Origin: DATBHW01 sp035307385
Lineage (GTDB): Bacteria; Chloroflexota; Ktedonobacteria; Ktedonobacterales; DATBGS01
DNA: 64,000 nt
Assembly: GCA_035307385.1 (NCBI GenBank)
Contig: DATGID010000072.1
Span: 62,001 to 126,000 of the forward strand
Direction of reading: 5' to 3'
Both the position numbers and the translations under genes were made by a program. Position 1 is the first letter of the stretch, and every line of letters begins with the position of its first letter. Below the pieces are notes generated by a model, which was not told the DNA's origin, made no database searches, and was given only the letters and a program-made list of their open reading frames with translations. Shown here one piece after another: positions 1 to 8,676 of the stretch.

Positions 1-151
1 CGAAAACATGCAGAGCGGCTTGCAAGGGGTCACGGATGGCCTGAATAGTGGGGAAAGCATCAGCCACTTCGGGGGCGTCGCCATCTATCCGCTCTGGCTG
101 ACGACTCAGAGCGACTGGCAAACCTATAACCACCTCTGGTTGGGGGAATAG
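1..151 (+). CDS. C-terminal end of an unrecognised protein (5' truncated)
   Basis: An open frame (codons begin at base 2) enters from the left edge and stops at TAG 149-151, leaving 49 residues. The tail is rich in aromatic residues and includes GGVAIYPLWLTT, followed by TYNHLWLGE. No family is recognisable from so short a piece. It converges on the membrane protein ending at 185, with only 33 bases between the stops and no clear terminator hairpin. That it is a real gene end rests on the uninterrupted frame and coding-like composition. Confidence 0.5.
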   Translation, partial: ENMQSGLQGVTDGLNSGESISHFGGVAIYPLWLTTQSDWQTYNHLWLGE

Positions 152-184
152 CCAACGAACACCAGCGTCGTTTTCCCAGGTGAC

Positions 185-787
185 TCAGGCATTGGCCTTC
201 GGAAGCGGTCCGTTGTTGGGGTCTTCTTCGTCCGGTTCCGTCGTCTCTGTGGGTTGACCAGCAACACGCCGATACGACGACCAGCGGCGCGCCTCTGGCA
301 GCGTAATCGGCTCCACGCGCGGCGAAAAGCCCTGGGGCGCTTCTCCAGTCTCTGGCCCACCAGGCGTTTGCTCATCCACGCGATCAGTCTGACGAGGCGC
401 GGGCAGTTCCATGGGACGACCAGGCGTCAGATAATGCCCAAGAATGAGCGCGCCGCCAACCGCCAGAGGAATCAGTCCGGCCAGCAGCCAGGGACCAAGA
501 TGATATGGACCCACTAATGACAGCGGCACATAGAAACCGATGGGATAGAGTCCCAATGTCAGCGCCAGCCCGACCATCGCCGTAATCAAGCCACCCTGAA
601 GCACTCCCGCGCGCCTGATGAACATAGGCTGAGACAACGATTTGCGCTGGTCTTCTGGAGGCGTAATACCACGCGCAATCATCGCCATACGCTCGCGGTG
701 CTCCATATACCGCCGCAGCGAGAGAAAGCTCAGAAAAGCGATTAAGACGAGCAGCCAGCCCAACGCCAGCACCAGCAAATCATTCAT
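185..787 (-). CDS. Small membrane protein next to an ECF sigma gene (DUF6249-like)
   Basis: A 200-residue protein. Residues 3-25 form a strong N-terminal membrane helix, followed by a charged stretch with RRYMEHRERMAMIARGI. Two more hydrophobic helices lie at about 64-82 and 95-115, and a proline/glutamate-rich cytoplasmic-type tail follows. The architecture (helix, HRERMAMIARG-type linker, helices) resembles the DUF6249 membrane proteins that often sit beside ECF sigma factors; that assignment is from memory. The start is ATG with AAGGAA upstream. It is divergent from the sigma factor at 997, so the 209-base gap between them probably holds both promoters. Function unknown. Confidence 0.75.
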   Translation of the reverse strand: MNDLLVLALGWLLVLIAFLSFLSLRRYMEHRERMAMIARGITPPEDQRKSLSQPMFIRRAGVLQGGLITAMVGLALTLGLYPIGFYVPLSLVGPYHLGPWLLAGLIPLAVGGALILGHYLTPGRPMELPAPRQTDRVDEQTPGGPETGEAPQGFSPRVEPITLPEARRWSSYRRVAGQPTETTEPDEEDPNNGPLPKANA

Positions 788-996
788 CGTTCTGTTCCTT
801 GATAATGAAGCCGCGTCCGGTCCTCATCTTGCCATCTTTCCTTATCATCAGGGATATTTTCTTTCTCTTTTTCTCTTACTTATAGAGTATATATCGCAAC
901 CCTTTGTTTCGTGCTATCATAGAGTGTAAGAATCATCCCTTTCAAGCAGGTACGCTGACAGAGCACGTTGACATCAACCGGCATTGAGGGCAGAGT

Positions 997-1836
997 ATGA
1001 GCGACAACGGTCCACGAAACTTTTTGAGTCGGTTTCTGCTCAAACAAGATATGAAAGATGAGCAGATTCCGCTCGCCGCGCGGACCTTTGAATCCTATTC
1101 CCCGGCGCTGCCTCATGCACAGCCAGCCAGCCAGGAAGCCCAGAGCGAGATGGAGTTGGTGCGCTGCTCCTGCCAGGGCGATCAGGATGCCTTCGCGGTC
1201 CTGGTGCGCAATCATCAACGCCGGGCCTTCATTCTGGCGTTCCGCATGCTGAATGACTATGAAGAAGCCTCAGAGGCCGTTCAGGAAGCATTCCTGGCCG
1301 CCTGGCAGGGCCTACATACCTTCCGAGGTGAGGCGCGCTTTTCCACCTGGCTCTATCGCATCGTCTATCATTGCTGTTTGCGCGTCCTGGAACAGCGCCG
1401 CCGCGATTCGCGCGACCTGGATGCCGCCACCGCTCAAGCTGAACACCGCGCGGTATTAGAAGCAGGCCAGGAGGTTCAATCGCTGGTCGCAGACCGCGAG
1501 CGCCAGAAGACCATCCAGCAAGCCATTCAGGAACTACCGGGGAAATATCGCGCGGTGCTCATCTTGCGTCACCTGCAAGAACTGACCTACGAAGAGATAG
1601 CCCAGGCGCTCAGCCTGCCGGTGGGCACCATCAAAACGCATCTCTTCCGAGCGCGCAATCTGCTCAAAGAACGTCTTCAATCGCTGGAGCGCGATGAGCA
1701 TGTTCCCCCAGCGTCAGCGCAGGTCACCACTTCTCAGCCCTCGACTGCGGCTGATGACTCCTCATCCTCGCTTTTCGTTCGCCTCACTCCCTCCTTTCTG
1801 CGCGCGGGCGAAAAAGGGAAGGGAGGAACAGTATGA
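997..1836 (+). CDS. ECF-type RNA polymerase sigma factor
   Basis: A 279-residue group 4 sigma factor that would direct RNA polymerase to a small regulon. Region 2 covers about residues 50-120, with QDAFAVLVRNHQ, the core-binding stretch around NDYEEASEAVQEAFL, and FSTWLYRI. Region 4 covers about 170-225, with LPGKYRAVLILRH and the helix-turn-helix YEEIAQALSLPVGTIKTHLFRA. The N-terminal 45 residues and a Ser/Pro-rich tail lie outside the usual core. The start ATG has GAGG 7 nt upstream. Its stop overlaps the next gene by 4 nt, and that gene encodes a zinc-finger membrane protein, the normal anti-sigma partner. The signal it senses cannot be read from the sequence. Confidence 0.93.
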   Translation: MSDNGPRNFLSRFLLKQDMKDEQIPLAARTFESYSPALPHAQPASQEAQSEMELVRCSCQGDQDAFAVLVRNHQRRAFILAFRMLNDYEEASEAVQEAFLAAWQGLHTFRGEARFSTWLYRIVYHCCLRVLEQRRRDSRDLDAATAQAEHRAVLEAGQEVQSLVADRERQKTIQQAIQELPGKYRAVLILRHLQELTYEEIAQALSLPVGTIKTHLFRARNLLKERLQSLERDEHVPPASAQVTTSQPSTAADDSSSSLFVRLTPSFLRAGEKGKGGTV

Positions 1837-2426
1837 CCTGCTCGCGGGCGCAGCAACTGCTGCAACTCTATATCGACCACCGGCTAAGCCTGAGCCACAC
1901 GCGCGCCCTGGAGCGTCATCTGGCTCACTGCGCCAACTGCCGCGCCGAGTGGATGCTGCTTGAAGACATCGGCGCTGGCATCCACAGCCTGAACAACATC
2001 GTAGAACCAGCATGGCTGACCGATGCCATCATGGCACGAGTCGCCGCGACCACCGCGCAGCCACCAGAAGAGCTAGCCATGGAGGCACGCAAGCTCCGGC
2101 AGCGCAGCGTCCAGCGCACATCGTTCCACTTGACCATCCAAGACCTGGCGCTCTCATCCCTCCTGGCAACCATCGTGGTAAGCGGCTTTGTCCTCTTTCA
2201 GCCAGGGCTGCGCGACGCGCTGGCACAAAGCGTGAACCCTCTGCTGGGCGCGGTGCTGGAAGGCATACAATTCCTCATTTCACCCAATGCGGGGATTATG
2301 GGCCTGCTCGCCTGGCTGCTCTGGGTCGCACTGGGCATCAGCATCACCCTCTTTCTGGCAGGGAGCGAGGTCCGCTCGCACTGGCGGCAGCGCATACGCG
2401 GCTGGCTGCCGGAAGGCTGGCGCTAG
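1833..2426 (+). CDS. Membrane anti-sigma factor with putative zinc finger (zf-HC2)
   Basis: A 197-residue partner of the preceding sigma factor, coupled by an ATGA overlap. The N-terminus carries the zf-HC2/ZAS signature: C3 in MTCSRAQQLL, then HLAHCANC (H-x3-C-x2-C) at about residues 29-36, the motif that grips ECF sigma factors. Two hydrophobic segments at about 111-130 and 151-175 are predicted membrane helices, and the end is basic (RSHWRQRIRGW). By family knowledge the N-terminal domain holds the sigma factor at the cytoplasmic face of the membrane until a signal releases it. There is little extracytoplasmic sequence, so sensing may occur in the membrane. Confidence 0.88.
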   Translation: MTCSRAQQLLQLYIDHRLSLSHTRALERHLAHCANCRAEWMLLEDIGAGIHSLNNIVEPAWLTDAIMARVAATTAQPPEELAMEARKLRQRSVQRTSFHLTIQDLALSSLLATIVVSGFVLFQPGLRDALAQSVNPLLGAVLEGIQFLISPNAGIMGLLAWLLWVALGISITLFLAGSEVRSHWRQRIRGWLPEGWR

Positions 2427-2518
2427 CGAAAGAGCGATCTTTCGGAAGCCGAGCAATCGTGGCATAATAAGGGAGCCAAAAGCACCCACATCAACGGCTC
2501 GACCTTAGGAGGACACGA

Positions 2519-3802
2519 ATGCAGGCGCCTTCACCTGATCTGCATAGCTATCGCCATTTCTTCCCTGCCCTCAACCAGACCATACAGGACTACCCTGTCG
2601 TCTTTTTCGATAACCCTGGTGGCACCCAGGTGCCCTTGGCAGTCCTTGACGCCTTCACCGCCTACCTCACCCGCGCCAATGCCAACACTGGCGGCGCTTT
2701 TGCCAACAGCCGCCGCACCGACGCCATCATTGCCAGAGCGCGCGCCACCATGGCCGACTTTCTGAACGCTGCTCCTGATGAAATCATCTTCGGCGCGAAT
2801 ATGACCACGCTCACCTTCGCCATCAGCCGGGCGTTGGGACGTGTCTTCCAGCCGGGCGATGAAATCCTCGTCACCACCCTGGACCACGACGCCAATATCG
2901 CCCCCTGGCTGGCCCTACGGGAAAATGATGTCGTTGTCCAGATTGCCGATATTCAACCGGCTACCTGCACGCTCAATATGGATGACTTCCAGAGCAAGCT
3001 TTCGCCGCGTACCAAACTTGTCGCAGTCGGCTATGCCTCTAACGCCGTAGGCACCATCAACGACCTGAACACCGTCATTCGTTGGGCGCGCGAGGTAGGG
3101 GCGCTGGTCTTTGTCGATGCGGTACAATACGCGCCGCACGGCCCCATCGATGTGCGCGCCCTAGACTGCGACTTTCTGGTATGCTCGGCCTATAAGTTTT
3201 TTGGCCCCCACCTGGGCATCCTCTACGGCAAGCAGCACTTGCTGGAACAACTGGCCGCCTACAAAGTGCGCCCGGCGCCCGATGAGCCACCAGGCAAGTT
3301 CGAGACCGGCACGCTGAACCATGAAGGCATCGCCGGTCTGCTGGGCGCGCTCGATTACCTGGCAATGGTTGGCCGCGACCACGCCGACCTGTATCCCGAC
3401 CTATATCCCGATTGGAACGAAGGGCCACGCCTCTTCAAAGTGGCAATGCAGGCCATTCAAGACTACGAACGCGGATTGGTGGGTTATTTACTCCAACAGC
3501 TCAGCAGCATCCAGGGATTGAGCCTGCTAGGGCTGACACGCCCCGAAGATTTGCCCCACCGTGTCCCCACCGTGGCCTGCGTGAGTAGCCGTTACACACC
3601 CCGCGATATGGCCCGCGAGTTAGGCGAGCAGGGCATTTTCACGTGGGATGGCAATTACTATGCAATGGCCTTAATGGATCGCCTCGGATTGGGCGAACAT
3701 GGCGCCTTACGCATCGGTCTGGCGCATTACAACACCATTGATGAAATTGACCGCTTGATTGCCATACTGCGAGACCTCCATGAAACAGCACCTGTATCCT
3801 GA
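2519..3802 (+). CDS. Cysteine-desulfurase-like class V aminotransferase
   Basis: A 427-residue fold-type I PLP enzyme of the NifS/SufS/CsdA superfamily, closest to the VC1184-type 'cysteine desulfurase-like' subfamily. Seen: FFDNPGGTQVP at the N-terminus, the cofactor aspartate/histidine region (TTLDHDANIAPW), FVDAVQYAPHG, and the PLP lysine in SAYKFFGPHLGILYGK. AGGAGG precedes the ATG. Members of this subfamily are often not true Fe-S desulfurases, and no suf or isc genes are nearby, so the substrate is uncertain. A weak promoter (TTTCGG, 17 nt, CATAAT) may lie near 2441-2469. The 3' end overlaps pssA, so this gene probably leads the lipid operon. Confidence 0.88.
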   Translation: MQAPSPDLHSYRHFFPALNQTIQDYPVVFFDNPGGTQVPLAVLDAFTAYLTRANANTGGAFANSRRTDAIIARARATMADFLNAAPDEIIFGANMTTLTFAISRALGRVFQPGDEILVTTLDHDANIAPWLALRENDVVVQIADIQPATCTLNMDDFQSKLSPRTKLVAVGYASNAVGTINDLNTVIRWAREVGALVFVDAVQYAPHGPIDVRALDCDFLVCSAYKFFGPHLGILYGKQHLLEQLAAYKVRPAPDEPPGKFETGTLNHEGIAGLLGALDYLAMVGRDHADLYPDLYPDWNEGPRLFKVAMQAIQDYERGLVGYLLQQLSSIQGLSLLGLTRPEDLPHRVPTVACVSSRYTPRDMARELGEQGIFTWDGNYYAMALMDRLGLGEHGALRIGLAHYNTIDEIDRLIAILRDLHETAPVS

Positions 3803-4682
3803 ATCGCCTCAGCCAGACCATTCTACAACCAGGCTGGTCTGGTTGCCCAGCGCCATTACCACCATCGCGCTGATGGCGGGCTTTGGCTGCGTGATTCTCG
3901 CCGCCGATCCCACGCAGCCACACCGCTTTGACTATATCCCCTTGCTGGTGGGAGTGGCCGTCTTTTGTGATGGCCTCGACGGGCGCGTGGCGCGCGCGGT
4001 GGGCGCGTGTACCGCCTTTGGCGAAACATTTGATTCCTTTGCCGATCTGGTCGCATTTGGCGTTGCGCCTGCCTTCATGAGCTATCAACTCTTTTTGCGT
4101 GCGCTCCCAACGCCGGGTGTCGTGGCGCTGGTGATTGCGGCCTTTTTTGTCTTTTCAAATGCCTTCCGCCTGGCCCGTTTCGCCGCCAAAGAATACAATC
4201 CTCGCTATTTCGAGGGCCTGCCGACCACCGCAGGCGGCGCGTTTATCGCCAGCCTGGCTTTCTGGAGCGTGACCTTGCCACCCATCGCCGCCGCTGTGAC
4301 GGTGATCGTGACGGCGCTCTTAATGAGCAGCCGCATCCAGTTTCCCAAGCTGGGGCACATCTGTGGCCGCGCGCCTTATATGATAAAATGGGCGCTGCTG
4401 CTGGCCGTGGTGGCAGCGCTGGTGCCCTTGCAGGCCCGGCTGCTCAGCCTCATCGTCGTTGGCTATGCGCTCTACGCGCTGCTCTGGTCCACCGAACGCG
4501 CCGTGCGCCGACGCTTCCGCCCTGGGTTATCGTTGGCGGCATTGGGTTTGACGCCAGGTTCATCTGGCGCTCATGTTTTCGGCATCACGGCGCTCACCAT
4601 GACCGACGACGATAACGAGCGCGACGAGGCTGATCTGGACGAAGATTGGGATAATACGTGGGAAAGTGAGGATGACGCTTGA
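3780..4682 (+). CDS. pssA: CDP-diacylglycerol--serine O-phosphatidyltransferase
   Basis: A 300-residue membrane enzyme that makes phosphatidylserine from CDP-diacylglycerol and serine. The CDP-alcohol phosphatidyltransferase signature D-x2-DG-x2-AR-x8-G-x3-D-x3-D is complete in DGLDGRVARAVGACTAFG followed by ETFDSFAD. Several hydrophobic helices follow, then an acidic tail (DDDNERDEADLDEDW). I prefer the ATG at 3780 (MKQHLYPE), which overlaps the upstream gene by 23 nt; an in-frame start at 3759 would lengthen the overlap. The stop overlaps psd through TTGA. Placement directly before phosphatidylserine decarboxylase supports the serine-specific call over other CDP-alcohol transferases. Confidence 0.92.
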   Translation: MKQHLYPESPQPDHSTTRLVWLPSAITTIALMAGFGCVILAADPTQPHRFDYIPLLVGVAVFCDGLDGRVARAVGACTAFGETFDSFADLVAFGVAPAFMSYQLFLRALPTPGVVALVIAAFFVFSNAFRLARFAAKEYNPRYFEGLPTTAGGAFIASLAFWSVTLPPIAAAVTVIVTALLMSSRIQFPKLGHICGRAPYMIKWALLLAVVAALVPLQARLLSLIVVGYALYALLWSTERAVRRRFRPGLSLAALGLTPGSSGAHVFGITALTMTDDDNERDEADLDEDWDNTWESEDDA

Positions 4683-5422
4683 CTGTGGAGCGAAGGAAAA
4701 TGCAGCCTGCCCAATCCGCTGCCTCGATGCTGAAGCGCATCGAGGCAGATACGCCTGCCCTGGGCGCGCTGAAAGAAGGGCTGCCCGCTATCGGCGGAGC
4801 ATTGCTCGCCGCGCTCATTATCAACCGGCGCTTTCCCCGGCTGGGCAAGCTCTTCTGGCTCGCGTCCGCGCTGCTGTTGTTCTTCTTTCGCGACCCTCCA
4901 CGCCCCTATCCACAGGATGATCAATACATCTACGCAGCGGCAGACGGCACCATCATGGCAGTTGATCGCGTCCAAGAAGACTGGTTCATCGGCGGCCCGG
5001 CCACGCGCATTGTGACCTTTCTTTCACTCCTCAACGTCCATATCAACCGCAGCCCGGTGTCAGGAGAAATCGCCAGACAGGAGTGGCAGCCCGGCACATT
5101 CGTCAATGCCATGCACTTTGAAAAATCCGAGGCCAACGAGCGCAACAGCATAGCGATTAACGGGCAGTGTGGCAAAGTCACCGTCGTGCAGTTTGCTGGA
5201 ATGGTGGCGCGGCGCATCGTCTGCTGGGCAGGCGAAGGGGAAACCTTGCGCGCCGGGCAAAAGTTCGGCATGATAAAATTCAGTTCGCGCACCGATGTGC
5301 TGGCTCCAGACGGCGCTATTGAGGTGCTCGTGAAGCCCGGGCAACAAGTACGCGCGGGCATCACACCCATTGCACGCTATATGACTGCTGGCGATGAGCG
5401 CCAGACGATTGGAACGGTATGA
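4679..5422 (+). CDS. psd: Phosphatidylserine decarboxylase, archaeal-type (PSD-A)
   Basis: A 247-residue pyruvoyl-dependent enzyme converting phosphatidylserine to phosphatidylethanolamine. Seen: an N-terminal hydrophobic segment (about 35-70), FFFRDPPR, the conserved LLNVHINRSPVSG block, NERNSIAI, and near the C-terminus FSSRTDVLAP. In the short PSD-A family the self-cleavage site is usually Gly-Ser (FGSR); here the residue before the cleavage serine is Ser. It starts at TTG 4679 with a TTGA overlap on pssA; an ATG at 4700 is an alternative. Its own stop overlaps the next methyltransferase by ATGA, so three genes are translationally coupled. Confidence 0.9.
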   Translation: MTVERRKMQPAQSAASMLKRIEADTPALGALKEGLPAIGGALLAALIINRRFPRLGKLFWLASALLLFFFRDPPRPYPQDDQYIYAAADGTIMAVDRVQEDWFIGGPATRIVTFLSLLNVHINRSPVSGEIARQEWQPGTFVNAMHFEKSEANERNSIAINGQCGKVTVVQFAGMVARRIVCWAGEGETLRAGQKFGMIKFSSRTDVLAPDGAIEVLVKPGQQVRAGITPIARYMTAGDERQTIGTV

Positions 5423-6138
5423 ATCTGCGTGAACGCGACAACGCGCTGGAAGAATTGCTCGACGCGCCAGTAGCCGACCCGGGAGTGCTGGCGCGCAACC
5501 TACGCGACATTCGCCGCATCAATTTAATGCTCGGTTGGACGAGTCTGGCGCTCAAACAGGTGGCCCACACGCTCGCCGCCCGGCAGTTGCAAACATTCTC
5601 CTTGCTGGATGTCGCTACCGGTTCAGCCGACATCCCCAAGGCCATCGCGCGCTGGGCACAGCGCCAGCGGCTACAAGCCAAAATCATCGCCACCGACATC
5701 AGCGAGCAAATACTGGATGCCGCGCGAACGACCTGCGCGGGGATTTCCGAAATCCAGCTTGAGCAGCAAAACGCCCTGGCGCTCTCCTACGCCGATCATT
5801 CCTTCGATCTGGTCCTCTGTTCGATGGCATTCCATCACTTTTCCCCTGAAGACGCGCCGACCCTGCTGCGCGAATTAGCGCGGGTGGCCCGGCACGCAGT
5901 CATCGTCAGCGATCTTCAGCGCAGCCTTCCCGCCTATACAGGAGCCTGGCTGCTCACCCACACACTGATGCCCAACCGGCTCACCAGGCACGACGCGCCT
6001 GCATCGGTGCGCCGCGCCTATACCGCCAATGAGGTGTGCGCGCTAGCCGAGCAGGCAGGGCTTCACGAAGCGACTATACGAACAGTTTTCCCTTTTCGGC
6101 AAATCATGGTCTGGGAACGCCAACAGCAGCTTCCCTGA
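5419..6138 (+). CDS. Class I SAM-dependent methyltransferase (UbiE-like fold)
   Basis: A 239-residue Rossmann-fold methyltransferase. Motif I is LLDVATGSADIPKAI at about residue 66, motif II is IIATDISEQIL, and FDLVLCSMAFHHF is the post-motif region typical of Methyltransf_11/25 proteins. The substrate cannot be read from the sequence. The ATGA overlap with psd and the START-like gene 27 nt downstream suggest a lipid or aromatic/polyketide substrate. Methylation of phosphatidylethanolamine is possible from context alone. Related methyltransferase + SRPBCC pairs also occur beside type III polyketide synthases, but none is present here. Confidence 0.85.
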   Translation: MNLRERDNALEELLDAPVADPGVLARNLRDIRRINLMLGWTSLALKQVAHTLAARQLQTFSLLDVATGSADIPKAIARWAQRQRLQAKIIATDISEQILDAARTTCAGISEIQLEQQNALALSYADHSFDLVLCSMAFHHFSPEDAPTLLRELARVARHAVIVSDLQRSLPAYTGAWLLTHTLMPNRLTRHDAPASVRRAYTANEVCALAEQAGLHEATIRTVFPFRQIMVWERQQQLP

Positions 6139-6165
6139 AGCATGCGCGGATGATGAGGAGAACGT

Positions 6166-6618
6166 ATGCATACCGTTGACACAATTGCAATCAACAGCAC
6201 GCCCGAGGTGGTCTACCATCTGGCATCAGATGTAGAAAGCTGGCCCGAAATCCTTGCTCACTATCGCTGGGTGCGCGTGCTGGAGACGCGCGGGCCAGAC
6301 GAGCGCGTCGTGGAAATGGCAGCCCGGCGTGATGCCATCCCCGTCTGGTGGCGCTCCCTCATGCGCTGCTATCCGTCGGAACATCGCATTGTCTATAAGC
6401 ACATCGGGGGCGCAACCACCGGCATGGACGTAGAATGGACAATTGTGCCTACCGGAGGCGTCACCCGCGCGCGCATCACCCACGACATTCTCTTGCCCTG
6501 GCCGATTCTCGGGCCGATCACTGCCTTTCTGATGTGCGATGCCTTCGTCTCCTACATCGCTAATCAAACGCTGCATGGCATCGCCGCCGCCGCAGAGCGC
6601 AAGAGCCGCCAGAGTTGA
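6166..6618 (+). CDS. SRPBCC/START-like (polyketide cyclase family) protein
   Basis: A 150-residue single-domain protein of the Bet v1/START-like superfamily. It opens with HTVDTIAINSTPEVVYHLASD, then VESWPEILAHYRWVRVLE, the usual first strand and helix pair. A helix near the C-terminus (ITAFLMCDAFVSYIANQTL) would close the hydrophobic pocket. Such proteins bind or cyclise hydrophobic ligands. ATG is preceded by GAGGAG. It sits 27 nt after the methyltransferase, and its stop overlaps the following HEAT-repeat gene by TTGA, so it belongs to the pssA-psd operon. A lipid or polyketide ligand is inference. Confidence 0.83.
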   Translation: MHTVDTIAINSTPEVVYHLASDVESWPEILAHYRWVRVLETRGPDERVVEMAARRDAIPVWWRSLMRCYPSEHRIVYKHIGGATTGMDVEWTIVPTGGVTRARITHDILLPWPILGPITAFLMCDAFVSYIANQTLHGIAAAAERKSRQS

Positions 6619-7575
6619 ACACCAGCACCACTACGCAGCTTTTGCAATGCCTTCAGTCCTCCGACCCACGCCAACGCCGCAAAGCGGCCAGAGCATTGGG
6701 AAAGCTCGGTGATCCGCAAGCCGTTGAGCCGCTTCTGGACGTGCTTCAGCATGACGCTGATAGCTGGGCAAGGCGAGCAGCGGCTCGGGCATTGGGCGAA
6801 CTTGGCGATGAGCGCGCTGTTGAACCCCTTATCACCTGCCTTCAAGACCGGCGGCGCATGATGCGCCGGGCAGCTATCGAGGCGCTAGGCCAGGTGGGGG
6901 GGAACACGCGCCGCCGAAGGAGTAATCGGCGGCCTGCAAGATCGAGAAGTATCGCTGCGTGTTGCCGCCGTGTGGACGCTGCGACGCATGGGCGACCCAC
7001 GCGCCATCGAACCTCTCACTACACTACTTCAGGATAGAGACCGCTGGGCACGCCATGAAACGGTGCGAGTTTTAGAGAAGCTTGGAGGCAAGGCAGTCCT
7101 GGAACCACTCCTTGCTTGTCTGCAAGATGAGGAAGGCAGCATCCGAGCCTTAGCTGCTGAAACGCTTGGGGAGATAGGTGATCTGCGGGCCGTAGAACCG
7201 CTGATCATCTGTCTACTAGATGAGATAGATGCTGTTCGCCTGAAAGCTGCCCTGGCGCTTGGGCGATTGGGCAACGAGCGCGCAGTGGAACCCGTGATCG
7301 TCGCCCTCCAGAACAGCGATGCTTCAATCCGCTGGGGCATTGCAGCCGCTCTGGGCCAGTTAGGAGGACCACACGCCGTCGAGGCGCTGCTGACTGTTCT
7401 CCGCAACGATGCCTGGTGGGTGCGGTTCAGTGTCATAGAAGCATTGGGACGCCTTGGAGCAACACGAGCCGTTGAACCTTTGCGCGCGTGCCTACACGAT
7501 GAGGACATCAGAGTGCGGATAGCAGCCGAGCAAGCGCTCAAACAGCTTGAGCAAGTAGAGCTGCCTGAGCGCTGA
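6615..7575 (+). pseudogene. HEAT-repeat (PBS lyase-type) protein, frameshifted at a 7-G run
   Basis: A protein of tandem ~31-residue HEAT/PBS-lyase repeats (units like RKAARALGKLGDPQAVEPLL, then ARRAAARALGELGDERAVEPLI). The first frame starts at TTG 6615 and reads good repeats up to ALGQVGG, then degenerates and stops at 7037. The repeats resume in another frame and run to 7575. The junction is the G run at 6896-6902. Removing one G gives GTG GGG GGA ACA CGC GCC GCC GAA and restores an unbroken repeat array of about 320 codons. This is a disrupted gene, a phase-variable gene, a site of programmed slippage, or a base-call error. The repeats suggest a protein-binding scaffold. Confidence 0.85.
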
Positions 7576-7606
7576 TCACAAACCGCCTGCCAGGAACACA
7601 TTTCCG

Positions 7607-8533
7607 CTACGATTTGGGGATGCGCACACGCAGCGCGCCCGGCAGCAGCTTGGCCTCAAAGCGTGCGGCTTTGATAACCTCGCCATCCAGGTGCGCAAAG
7701 ACCGGTTCCTGGCTCTCCAGCACAATCGAGCGCACGTGGCGCATATGCACCTCCGGCTGCGTTACATGCTGCCCCTTGCTGACCATGCCTAACAAACGCA
7801 ACGCCCGCAGTTTGGACGGCTTCACAATCGTACACAGATCGAACAGGCCATCGCGGATATCTGCCTGCGGATTGATACGAAAGCCACCGCCATAGGTTGG
7901 CCCAACGGTCACCGCAGAAAGGGCATAGAGACGCCCATCCGTCTCTTCCCCATCAGGATATATTGTGAGCCAGGGACAACGGTTGTAATGAAAAATAATT
8001 TCACGCAGACTGGCAGCCCAATAGAGCGTCTGCCCTTGAAGGAAAGCATAGCGTTTCAGTTCGCTAGCTGCGGCGGCAATGTTGGCATCAATCCCGATGC
8101 CCAGCGAATTGACAAAGTAGCGTTCATTGACCACCCCCACATCCACCACGGCCACCTCGCCCTCCAGCGCAATCTCCAGCGCCGCTGCTGGATCATGCGG
8201 CAGCTTGAGCGTATTCCAGGCATAGTCATTGCCATTGCCCGCCGCCACCAGACCCAGCGGCACCGTTGCGGGCTGCTGCGCCGAAAGGATGCCATTGGCT
8301 GCCTCGGCCAGCGTCCCGTCGCCGCCAACAATGATAACTGCTCGACCAGCTTGCGCCGCCTCGCGCGCAATCTCCTCGCCATGGCGTGGGCGCGCCGTCA
8401 GCACCAGTTCACCGCGCCCGCCAAGCAGCGCGCGCTCCACCAGTGGGCGGATGCGCGTAGCGCGCCCATGATTCGCCGCCGGATTCAGAATAACCACCGC
8501 CGGGGATGCCTGTGGGGAAGTCGCCATTGCCAT
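7607..8533 (-). CDS. Diacylglycerol/lipid kinase family protein (DagK/YegS-like)
   Basis: A 308-residue DAGK-catalytic-domain protein. The N-terminus has VVILNPAANHGRA, the nucleotide-binding IIVGGDGTLAEAANGIL (GGDGT) and LGLVAAGNGNDYAWNT. The C-terminal half has the usual sandwich domain, with GGGFRINPQADIRDGLFDL and FAHLDGEVI. These enzymes phosphorylate diacylglycerol, ceramide or related lipids; the substrate is unassigned. SD GAGGAGG precedes ATG 8533. It converges on the HEAT gene and lies downstream of an SDR on the same strand, 143 bases away, so it may have its own promoter. A role in phospholipid salvage beside the pss/psd operon is plausible but not shown. Confidence 0.88.
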   Translation of the reverse strand: MAMATSPQASPAVVILNPAANHGRATRIRPLVERALLGGRGELVLTARPRHGEEIAREAAQAGRAVIIVGGDGTLAEAANGILSAQQPATVPLGLVAAGNGNDYAWNTLKLPHDPAAALEIALEGEVAVVDVGVVNERYFVNSLGIGIDANIAAAASELKRYAFLQGQTLYWAASLREIIFHYNRCPWLTIYPDGEETDGRLYALSAVTVGPTYGGGFRINPQADIRDGLFDLCTIVKPSKLRALRLLGMVSKGQHVTQPEVHMRHVRSIVLESQEPVFAHLDGEVIKAARFEAKLLPGALRVRIPKS

Positions 8534-8676
8534 ACCCTCCTCATAGCCTCATTGCCTGAGTTATTCTTCAGGGCGTGTACCCTGTTTTCCACCGCCGTGT
8601 CTTCAGAGGCTTACCCACTTGAGGTCGGAGCGCCCTCTATTTGTGCTCAATGAGCAATCAGAGACATGGCAAGCCA

